Below are positions 46,901 to 58,678 of a stretch of DNA of 64,000 nucleotides, in pieces. The stretch is taken from positions 4,635,896 to 4,699,895 of the forward strand of contig JABAKD010000014.1 of the NCBI GenBank assembly GCA_012845835.1, read 5' to 3'. The first letter of the stretch is position 1, and every line of letters starts with the position of its first letter. The translations under genes were made by a program, and so were the position numbers. The stretch comes from Undaria pinnatifida. Taxonomy: Eukaryota > Sar > Phaeophyceae > Laminariales > Alariaceae. The notes beneath the pieces are model-generated. The model did no database searches, had not been told where the DNA came from, and saw nothing but the letters and a program-made list of their open reading frames with translations.

Positions 46901-49900
46901 CTTGATCATTTGGCGATTGACCACGCATCCCTTTCGAGACGGAGCACCGTTCCTACTCCTAATAGAGACACCTCCAACATTTGTGCGCTCTTTACGCTTT
47001 TTCTAACATTTGGGCGGGGGGGGAGGATAGTAGTATTAATAGATGTCTGTATTTTCTCCTGTCCCGGCGAGTGTAAAATACCGTATGCTCATATCCATGG
47101 GGGTACCATGCACCCGGTACAAGGTATCAAATACCAGGTATGTTTTATCATGTGTCACCTACTGTTTAATTGGTGTATAACATGCATCGTAGGTCAAGAC
47201 TTTCCTCAACGAGATTGGTCTTTTAATAGGCTGATGGACTACGGCAATCCATAAACATTAGTGGACAATATAACCGCTACTATACCACGCTGATTTAATA
47301 TAAATGAATATATATAGGCCCTTCCCGGAGGGGAACCTTATATATTTTTTTTTCCGAATTGTTTTTTATCTACGGTAGAGGTCTCTGTATAGTACCGGTT
47401 GAGTAGTGCTGGTTGCCCGGTATAGTGCCGTTGAAATCGTTTGGAACAGATAGGAACAATTAGTAGTGGCAGCATGCGGAGTAATGCCGGTTGCCGCTAC
47501 AGTGCCGATATTTCCGGATAGCACGTACCGGCACTTCAGAGAGACAGTGTTGTAGGTTGTAGTGATGTTTTTGACGGTAACGGTTGGATGTGGCGGGACG
47601 GTGAAACCGCCGTCAAAATTGGCCCCCTCGTCCCTTCACGTCCCGTCCCTTTCCGTCCCGCCGACGAAGTCATGTCCCGTTGAATCCCGAAATCGACCCG
47701 TCGTACTGTCCCCCCCCGTCCGGTTGTCAAAAATGAACACCCGTCCCGTTCCGGCGTGGAAGATTGTAGTTACCGTCCCGCCTCGTCGTGGAAGTTTGTG
47801 TTTACCGTCCCGTCGAGTCGCGAACATGTAGGTCTACCGCCCCGTCCCACCGTCGAAAACTATATTTATTGTCCCGTCTCGTCAAGATGCTATGACGGTC
47901 ACTGATGGCTGTTGTCGTCTGTTCTCGCATTGTAATTCCGATGTTGTTTGGAAGTTGTTGTAGGTTGTTATTTTGAACTATTTGAAATTAGTTATTCAGT
48001 ATTATTTTTTCGATTAGACTACGTATGGCGTTTCGATATTTCAGTTTTGGGTATAATTGCAATTAAAAAAGAATAAAAAACAAAGTGTTAAACACAAAAA
48101 TACGAACATGAGAAAAAAGAAATACCAGGGACGAGGTACAGCAGAGGCAACCTGACAGACATCAGACCCCAGACCACATCCCACACCTCAAAACCGCCAG
48201 CACCGCCACGAGCAGCCCGACACCGGTACGGTGCCATGGATGCATTCCTAACGGGCGTGGCGGACCAACCAGCGCCACCGTCACCACCACCGCCGACCAC
48301 CCCAGCCATCTGTACCACACGCAGCACAAGTTGTCGTCAGTTTTTTTCTCGCCAAGCGGATTAAACACCGCGCGCGACAGTCAGTGTATTTAACTTATCC
48401 ACTTGTTTTTTGTTTTTGCTCATCCCTTCTATTATCTTCGCACTCCTTCTTTCGCCTTCTCCCTCCCTAGTTGTAACTCAGACCCTAGGTCACTAAGTAG
48501 GCTTTCTTCTCCCACCTCCCCGCTACGGTACACGCCTTCGTTCTTATCACGAAAATAATTCAGCTTTTTTTTCCGTAGTCGATCTACCCTACCCTCTCTC
48601 TATCCAATGTATTTTGCTATGTATGTACGGTATAGGCCTTCGTTTTTATCTCGAGAATAATTTAGCCTTTTTGTCCTCGTCGACTCGCATCTATCCACCC
48701 GCTATCAAATCAATATATTTTTCTATGTATGTGTTTATTTTCTGCATCAGGTTCGAGTGAAGACCTTGCTGTGTAAGGTGCTGGGAGTTATGTTTTCGGT
48801 GGCGGCGGGATTGCCCGCGGGGAAGGAGGGGCCCATGGTGCACTCGGGGTCGGTCGTCGCTGCAGGGATTTCGCAGGTGCGTCGGTTGTGCTCCGGGTGA
48901 TGGTGACGGCGATAGGGTGTGGCTGGGGGGAAGGGGCAGGGGGGGGGGGGGGTGATGGTGGTGGTTACGGTGATATGCGGTGGTATATGTGGTAGTGGTG
49001 ATGACGCTGCCGGGGGGGGGGGGGGGGGGGGGCTGGTGCTGGTAGTAGCGGTGCTGGTGCTGGTGCTGGTAGTAGCAGTGCTGGTGCTGGTGGCGTGTTT
49101 CCGGGGGGAGGGGGGGGGGGGTGCTGGTGGTCCGGCTGGTTGTCGGGGTGATGGTGGTGGTACCGGTGATGATGATTGTGGTAGAGGTTTTGGTAGCAGT
49201 TTTGGTGGGGTTTTTTGTGTTGTCGGTGATGATAGTGGTGATGGTGTTGGCACGCGGGTGGGGCGCGACCCCCCTGTTTCGTGTACATATTAGGAGGTGG
49301 GCAAGAGACCGACCTTCTGAGCACAATACAACGTCAACTATCACGAAGAGTGCGGCTTGGCCCACGCTCTTATGATGTTGGCTTGGCTTTTTGGGCGTTT
49401 GAAGCGGTGCTTCCAAGGGCTGCTGCCGCTTGGAGTTTCCCGACGTTTTGTGGATTCTGCGTCATCGTCATAGTAAGGCTTTCCCAAAAGGTGTTGAGGC
49501 ATCCCGCGGTACGTATTGCACTTTTTTGGGCCATCTACTGTTTCTGACCGGTTGAGCTTTTCAAGCTTGGAACTATCGCGCGATGCTTCCAACGGCTGCC
49601 GTTTTGGAGCTTCCCAACGTTCGGCGGGTTTTGCGCCGTGGCGGACCTTCCAAAAGGTGATGCAGAGTGGTCTGCCCTTCGCCACGCGTTGTACTGTTGT
49701 CGTCGACGAAACGGGACGGGGGGTTCCGTCCACCCGTGTGAGTCCTCCCTCGCTACTACCCTGGTACATACGAAGGGGTTCAGCAGAAGATTTTAAGAAT
49801 TTTCTGAGCTCTCCCAACGTGAGGAAACATGACTTCGTAAAATCATCGTGCAATCCTATAGTCCCACGCTTGAGGAGCTCAACCGCACTATAGAGGTCAG

Positions 49901-52900
49901 AAAAACACGTTTGGCCAAAAAAAGTGCAATCCCTATCACTGCTGTAGAGGGATGACTCAAAGGAGGGGGGGTCGGGGGGGAGGGGGGAGGGTTGGTGTTG
50001 CTTTTGGGGGGTTAGTGATGTATGGTGTCGTCTTCGCGTTTTGTGCTACTGTTGGTGTTGTGGTTGTTGTTGTGGCTGTTGTTGTGGTTGTTGTTGTTGC
50101 TGCTGTTGTTCTGGTTGTTGTTGTTGTTGTTGCTGTTGCTGTTGCTGTGTCTGTTTCGTGTTCTGTTACTTCTGTTGCTGCTGTGGTGCTCGCTACGTCT
50201 CGTCTCATTTGGCCGCCCGCTGGATCGATCGACACAGGCATACTTCGTGAACAACGAGCAATCAACCGTTAACACAGGAAACCAAAAAACGCTAATCAAC
50301 AGTACGGATGACTATGAGTTCTTCAACAAAACCAGAGACCAACGGTAAGCACAGTAGCACGCAATTCTACCAAGCTGTACTATTTGGAGAAAATAACGTA
50401 TAACAATGTAACGCCCCCCCCCCACCCTCCCCACCCCGCCCCGCCGCCGCCCCGCCCCACCCCGCCCCGCCGCCGCCCCGCCCCACCCCGCCCCCTTCCC
50501 CCTTTTGAACAGGGCAAGTCGAACGTGTTGGGCTTCGACACGTCATTCTCAAAGTTCCAGGATTTCCGGAATGACCGAGAGAAACGAGACTTTGTCGCGT
50601 GCGGGGCAGCTGCGGGGGTCGCCGCCGCTTTCGGCGCTCCTATCGGTGAGAGGCGTTGTTAATTCGCTGGGGATATGGGGATTTTTTTTTGGGGGGGAGG
50701 GCTTGTTGTTTCCTGACTTTTGGGAGAAAACCTTTTTAGGGACCCCCCCCCCCCCCCGCGCACGCGCGCGCGCCCGCTCACCGATCGTCCTCCCCCCCCT
50801 CCATCCCTCCCTTTCTTCATCCCTCCCTTTCTTCATCCCTCCCTTCCTCCGTCCCGCGACCGCTTTTGTGTCCAGGCGGAGTGCTTTTCAGCCTGGAAGA
50901 GGGCGCGTCTTTTTGGTCGACCAAGCTGACGTGGAGGGCGTTTTTTTGCGCGATGATGACGGTGTTCACCCTGTACGCCGTGAAGAGCACTCAGAATCTC
51001 TGGGGGCAGCAGGTGGGCGACGCTACCTTGTAGCGAATGAAAACTGAAAGTTTGACTTTGTATTTTTCGAGGAGTTCCGGAGTGCGGCGGGGCGGCATTA
51101 GTATGGAAGGGAGGCCGTTTTTTTTTTTTGTAATTCATTGACGCGTCCGACGATATAGGCACCGCTTTTTGGCTATGTTGATGTTTTTTTTAAAGCCGTC
51201 GGAATGTCGGGGGGGGGGTCGGGGGGGGGTTCCCTGTATAATTAATCCTTTTAGCACCGCACTCCCGACATGGGGACAAAACACTTGGAGTTAGACTAGG
51301 ATCATGTTAGGAATTGGAAATGGGTTAAGCCATGGGTTTGTTCATCGAGTTGCACTTCAGTTCAATTTAGTATCAGCATAGACTTCCTCAAGTGGTTCTG
51401 AGCCTCAGAAAAGAACAAGAGAAGAAAGGGTGCGCCTCTACCGTAGCGTTGTCTTTTTTTTTCTTTTTTTTTCGTTTCCTTGTGTACTGCTAGGTTTCGA
51501 TTGTGCTACTATTTACACGAGTTCGTGCGACTCACTTGTATTTTTATTTCCGGTTTTGATGTGTCTCCGGAACAAAATCTAAACCAAAAATTCAGCTAGT
51601 TGGCTGTATGTACATTGCTGGCTGTTATGGTTCTTCAGTGTGATGTTTTGCTTCGCGTTTCTTCTCGTTGCGTTGCGGTTCTTATCCGTGTAGGACCTGT
51701 ACGAGATGTTCAGCTTCGGGGAGTTCGATGAGCTGGAGGCCGGCCAAGGCAACTTCTCGGTGTGGGAGCTGTGGTTGTTCATCCTTGTGGGGTGCATGGG
51801 AGGTCTCATCGGGGCTTGCTTCAACCGCATCAACCAGATGCTGTCCACTTGGCGAAGGTGGGGACCGCCACCTTAATAAAAAAAAAGCGAAAGCAGAATG
51901 TACCAACTAATCGGGTTTCCAATCAACCAAAAGCCAGCCGTTAGGCGGATCAGCCGAACCAACCGATCGACCCACCAACCAACCAACCAACTCGTTAAAA
52001 ATGGACCCCTTAGGTACCTACATCTCTCTTTCTCGCTCGCTATCTCTCTCCTTCTCGCACTCACCTCTCTCTGTCTCCCTGTCTCTCTCGCTCTCCCTGC
52101 CTCCCTCTCTCAGGCTGTCTCCAGCGATCTATCTCTTTCTCACACGCACCGTAAATTTAAAACCTGGTGTGTCTTTGACCGTGCAGGTGGACAGAGAGGC
52201 AATTGCTATCTCTCCCCTCCCTTTCTCTCAATACCTGAATGTCTAAAGTATGTAAGAAATATCAATATCTCAATATAGCCTCCTCCATATATACATACGT
52301 CGAAGTATGTCGGTCTCTCTTAGTATCTCAAGATGTAGCCCTCTCTCTATCCCGCTCCGCTCCCCCCTCCGTCCCTCTCTCGCTCTCCCCTTTACCCTTC
52401 ATTGATTATTATGTGTTTTCTCGCACGATGGACCGCCAGGCATCACGTCCGCCAACCCTTTACTCGGCTGGTGGAGGTGCTGTGCGTGACGTTTATGATG
52501 ACAGCTGTGTGCTTCCTCATGCCCATGCTATGGGGCTCATGCACGCCGAAGCCTGTGGACATGGAAGACTGGACGGTACAGGTGAACGCACCAACAACCA
52601 CCCTTCCCTGTTCTACTGCTTGTTGCTGTGACGCGGGCAGCGGTAGAGGTATCAGTGGCACTATTTGGCTGGAACGTTTTTTGAAGGACGGGGCGCTTCT
52701 TAGCCCAAAACGTGGAAGAAAAAAATCACGGCTTTTCCCGGGTCGGATCTCTTCCCACGGGTCGGATCGAAGTCAGGATGACTCGACCCGACCCGACCCG
52801 ACCCGACCCGACCCGACCCTACCCGATCCGATCCGATCCGACTTGACCCGTGGGATTTGATAGTTTCCTGGTCGGATTCGACTCGACCGGTGAGATTTCG

Positions 52901-55900
52901 GACCCCTCCTTTTACCCTTCCCAATTCGACCCGCGCGACTTTTCAAAACCTTCCTTGTCCGACCCGCGGTCCGGATCATGACCCGTGAAAAGCCCTAAAA
53001 AAATGTCCTTTCTGTTGCGTTTGTTTTCGTCGTATACCTAAGAAGGCCATGGGATTGTGCATCGGCTAGGTACAAGTTTCATTTTTTTTCTCAAAATCAG
53101 TTTTTGGTGAAGTGTTGTAGAGCTTCTCAAAAAAGGACCCGTAGAAAATGATTGGTGCATCTCTGCCACCGTGGCGTCGAATGGAGGATTATGTTTACCT
53201 CCAACGCTAACACACGAAGAAATCATGATCGGTAGGGAATTCGCGTGTTTCGGCAGAAGGAAAGTACTTTTCCGAAGAGCGTTCTTCGCAAACACTCTAC
53301 TCTTCCCTTTTTTTTTTTTCAAGTAGTCCGGCGTGCTGGCTTGGTTATCATGCTTTGCGCTCGTGCTTATCGTGGATGGCGTGAGTCTTGTCGTTGCTGC
53401 TGCTGATGTTTTGGCTGTTGTCTTCACGTGAAACCATGCTCGATTATTTATAGAAAATACAAGTGGTGGAGGGGGTCGTACTCGAGACCTTGACGATATT
53501 ATTCGCGATATTCACGATATTATCGATATTCGTGATCTTATCAATAGGCGCATTGCTATCAATTTCAGCGATTTTGTCGATCTTCCGCGATATTTACTAT
53601 ATCCGCGATCTCCCCTGTTATCCCCCAGCCTCTCCCGGTCCCCAGCCGGCTTCTGACATGTTCTCACCCCCCCCCCCCCCCCCCCCCCCCTCGGTTTTCC
53701 AACCCTGACGGCGTGCTTCACGGTGCTACAGGAGAGGACCCTCGTGGACGAGCTTGTGGCGTTCAACTGCGATCCTAATACCGAGTACAACGAGGTGGCC
53801 AGCCTGTTCCTTCGAGATGCCGACACCGCTATCCGACAGGTGGGCGGGGACTTTTTTGCGGTGGTTGGTGTGCGTGGCGGCGTTCGCGAAAAGGGACTCG
53901 TTGAATTGTCCCCACCCCTCTTCCCCCTTGCGCTCGCTCCCGGGCACAAGTTGGGTGGAATGGATATGCCATGCTATTTTACCGCCTTTTCGACTGGAAA
54001 CCCATTTTCGGGGACAAATAATTTGGAGTTGAGATAGGGAGAGTTTTCGGTGATTTTACAATTTTGGGGCCGATGTACAGCAACGAAACAAATTATAAGC
54101 GTGTTGTTATCGTGGTGCGAGCGTGCAGCACACGGCAAGCCAGCGCGAGCTAAGCGCGTGTCTTACAGGCACTTGTTGCGTTGGAGTTGGACAGTAAAGT
54201 CGTCGTCAGCTTATAATCTAGCAGCCCCCGGGCTGCGTCGTGTGAAACACGCTATTGCAATCGGCAGTTTTGGTCGTCATTTTTTCCCACTGACGCCCCT
54301 ACCGGGTTTAACTCAACAGGGGTTAAAGGGGTTGATAGCAGTACCTTGTAACCTATATGGTCACATCCTAACACCGTGAAAATCAAGGTGCCTGCCGTGT
54401 TCCTAAAAGACGCCGACGTCGCTGTTCGACGGGTGGGTGGGTATTTTTTTAGGTGGTTGCTGCACGTTGCGCGGCGCGGCGGAGGGGGGTTCTAGTTGAG
54501 TTGTCCCCTCCCATTTTCCCCCGTTCGCTCGCCCCCAGGCTTCAATTAGATGGACGTGTCCGCCCGATGGGAGTACCCTGTTTTTTCATGTTTTTGCGTT
54601 TTGTTTACGCTTGTGTGGCGAGGCCGGGGGTGGTGTTTGTTTTGTTGTTCGGACAGTGGTTCTTTTTTTATTGCCTTTCGGGCTGTTATTTATGATGCCT
54701 TTCTCTTTTTTTAATGTCCTCACCCGGTCCTCACATGTTAGAGCTGTCCCTATTGGGAGCAGGAACGGTGCTCCGTCTCGAAAGGGATGCGTGGTCAATA
54801 GCCAAATGGCTAAGGCTAACAACAAACGAGTACCCCCCCCCCCCCCCCCCCCTGCCTAGTTGGTGAAAACCCGATGTGCTCCGTCCCAGCATAGTAGGGA
54901 TGCGAGGGTTTATGGTCACATACAACTACGGCCATGCACAAACTGAGTACACCCCCCCGCTCCCTCGCCCTCTCCTACACCCCCCTCTCTTCTTTTTGCT
55001 TGTTGTGGCGAAGCTTTTCCACTTCCGAGAGTCTGGGCAGCGCGAGATATCCACTTTCTCGTCGGGTGCTCTTTTTTTCTTTTTTGTGCCTTACACGGTG
55101 ATGGGTTGCATCACCTACGGTATCGCGGTGCCCAGCGGCCTGTTCGTGCCTTCTCTTCTTTCTGGAGCCGCTTTCGGTGAGAGACGTGTTGTGGTGCAGT
55201 AGGCCAATTGTGGCTTTAGTAGACGTTGTTTCGACTGTGGTTCAGTAGGCCAGCTGTGGTGACACAGGCTATCTTTACTATAGAGGTGCACCCACCTGTT
55301 GCTGAGGCTCCTCGCTTGTTGAGTTCTACATGCCTCGCCCTAAAACTGTTTTTTTGTACACTGAAAGTGCGCACGCTGTGAACAAAGCCCATGTCTTAGG
55401 TGTACAAGACATCATACGTATTGCAAAACAATTATGACATTCCGCCAATTTCGGGTTAACGCCTTCACTGCTATTAATAGAAACCCTTTTGGGGGACAAA
55501 TTTACTTGAAATTTGTATAGGGAGGTATTTGGGGGCTCTAAAGGGGTTAAGGAGCCCCGTCGTTCAGAGAACATTTTCAAGCCAACATGTGCTATCCCCT
55601 AGCGTAGCACTTGTCCGGTTCAGTAGACCTACTGTGATTCAGGGGACATGGTGTGGTTCAGTAGATCTTTGTGGTTCATTAGACCTATTGTGGTTCAATA
55701 GACCTATTGTGGTTCAGTAGACGTATTGTGGTGTTGTGAAGCTTTTGTGGTTCAGCAGACCTATTGTGGTTCACTAGACCTGTTTTGTGGTTCAGTAGAC
55801 ATATTGTGGGTCAGTAGACCTTTGTGGTTCAGTATACCTACTGTGGTTCAGTAGACCTAGTGTTGTTCAGTACGCCTCCTGCGGTTCAGTATACCTATTG

Positions 55901-58464
55901 TGGTTCAGTAGACCTACTGTGGTTCATATCGTTTTTCTGTGGACCTGTTGTGGTTCGGTAGACCTATTGTAGTTCAGTAGACCTACTGGGATTCATGAAA
56001 TTCATAATACTGCGACAGTCATGATAACATTGATCGTGTTGTCACATTAGCTCATTTCCCTTGAATATTACTCGGGATCCAAAAAAAAAATCCAGATAGA
56101 ACATGAAAATAATATTAAATAGCACGTGCGATGCAGCTATTAGGGTAAATTGCTAGTGTACGTTCTTTATCCAGCTGACGGTCAAGAAGGTCAAACGTTA
56201 TTGCGTCCACAAAGAACTCCAGCTCTTCGATGTCAGTGTGGTTGGTGAGTGCCTGGATGATACTGGCCGAAACGCTTCACGGTCGGCGAACCTATTTTTC
56301 AGCAGCCGCCTTGCGAACAGGCTTCTCACAAGAAAGGTTGGGCGCACTGAGATCTCACTCGAAGAGTACCGGCACATCATTGTACAACAGCCAACATGAG
56401 ATCAAAGCACCCAAGACGGACACGGGATCCAATGGCAAGATGCCATCGACTGCGTCATTGACGAAAGCGGCCCCCCAACCGTTCTCGTGAGAAGCCTGTT
56501 CGCAAGGCGGCTGCTGACAAATGGGTTCGCGGACCGTGAAGCGTTTCGGTCAGTACTGAATCCATCCGGTCACTCACCAATCACACTGACATGGATGAGC
56601 TGGAGTTCTTTGTGGACGCAACAACGTTTGACTTCTTGACCGTCAGCTGGATAAAGAACGGCAAGCAGAAGCGCAACGATTCTTCCATGGGCAAGGCAAG
56701 ATCCAAGGATGCATCTGATCAGAAATGGTATTCTATTCGCAAGACCACCTCTCACAGCCATGAGGAATTCTACAAGCAAGGAACGCCACGCCCACCGCAG
56801 AGTGGACGCGCTCACACTGCCTCTGCTGTACCGGGCTTGTCATCAAGAGCTGGAGCAATACCACAAAAAGTTGTGTCCTCGTCAGGAGTTACACCTGCTG
56901 TTTAAATCTCGTTCGTACGGAAGTAGTCGTCAGTAAACTTGTTGACGAACTTGTGCCCTCCCCGGACTGCTGGTGTGATGGGCCCCATAAGATCCGTGTA
57001 TACCAGTTCCATTGATCCGTCGGTCTTGTGCTTGGTATTTTTCGGGTGGGCCTTTTGAGTACCCAGCCAAGTGCGTTACCTGGCAAAAGGCGAACCAAGG
57101 ATCAAGACTACGGGTATGCGCGTGGATTTCGCCCACACATCAATTTAGAACCTTTCCTGTCATTCAAGGCTTTTGCCTACGCCGCTTCCAGCGACCCGAC
57201 CCGACCCGACCCGACCGGCGAGATTTCGAACACATCCCGACCCGAGCCGTCTCGACCCGGGAGGGTTTTTGATACCGCCTCACCATGACCGGTTGCTATC
57301 AAAAACCATGACCGGTGAGCAGCCTTGGTTGCTAATCGTCGCTGTTGCGTTTCGCGGTGCCTGATTATCGATTACAGGACGCTTGTGCGGGCACCTGTTG
57401 CATAAGCTGGACGACACGTCGGGCACCTTCGCCGACAGCGGCACCTACGCGCTCATAGGTGCGGCCGCCTGCCTCGGAGGAATGGCGCGCATGACCATCT
57501 CGCTTACTGTGAGTGATTAAGGGGGGGGGGGGGGGCATTACATGTTGCGGGCATGACTATCTCGCTTGCTATGAGTCATGAAGGAAGGAGGGGGGGGGGG
57601 GACATTACATGGTGCGCATGACTGTCTCGCTTGGTGTGAGTCATGAAGGAAGGAGGGGGGGGGGGGGGAATTACATGGCACGCATGACTGTCTCGCTTGC
57701 TGTGAGTCGTGAAGGGGAGGGGGGGGGGGGGCATTACATGGCGCGCATGACTATCTCGCTTGCTGTGAGTGATTAGGGGGGAGGGGGGGGGGCATTGCAT
57801 GGCGCTCATAACTATCTCGCTTGCTGTGAGTCATGAAGGAAGGAGGGGGGGGGGGGGGCATTACATAGTGCACATGACTGTCTTGCTTGGTGTGAGTCAT
57901 GAAGGAAGGAGGGGGGGGCGGGGGGCGGAAGGAGGGAATAGGGAGGCGGGGGGGAGGGGGTTGTCGTAACGAACGGCCAAGTATTCACCGTGTTTAGCTC
58001 CTCTAAGAAGGGGGCGTGGAGGGGGGGGTACATTAAATGGCGTGCATGACCATCTCGCTCATTGTGGGTGGTCACCCAAGAGGGGGACGGAAGGAAAGAG
58101 GAAGGAAGGGGGGGAGGGGGGATGTCGCAACGAGTGGCCACATGTTCTCCCTGTGAGGTTCTCCTACGAGGGGGGGGGGGGGGGGGGGGCTTGTTGCAAC
58201 GAATGACCACGTGTTCTCCGTGTATAGCTCCCCTATGTTTTGTAAGCGACCAATTTTTTCTCCGTCTCTCTCTCTCTCTTGCTCGCTTGCTGACTGTCTG
58301 GCTCTCTCCCTTCAGAACCCCCAAACCCCTCCCTATACTAGTATCAAGTAAGCTGTCCCCAAAAACGGGTTTCCACTCGTGGAAGGTTAACCAGTCGCGA
58401 GGTGATATTCCTGGAGGCATCTGCGCCTCGCATTTCTCTCTCTTGCTTGCTGGCTCGCTTGCTC

Positions 58465-58549
<85 letters not shown>

Positions 58550-58643
58550 ACTGCTTGACTGCTTGACTGCTTGACTGCTTGACTACTTGACTGCTTGACT
58601 GCTTGACCACTTGACTTCTTGCCTGCTTGCTTGACTGCTGGCT

Positions 58644-58678
<35 letters not shown>

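Noticed and set aside
48691..49416. 241-codon minus frame rich in Pro, Thr and His
   Set aside because: It is the complement of the GGTGGTG-rich start of CLC intron 4 and overlaps the well-supported exon 4 on the other strand.
52780..52830. CCCGA run as an internal telomeric repeat
   Set aside because: The run lies inside an element with matching inverted ends that recurs elsewhere, so it is the element's own internal repeat.
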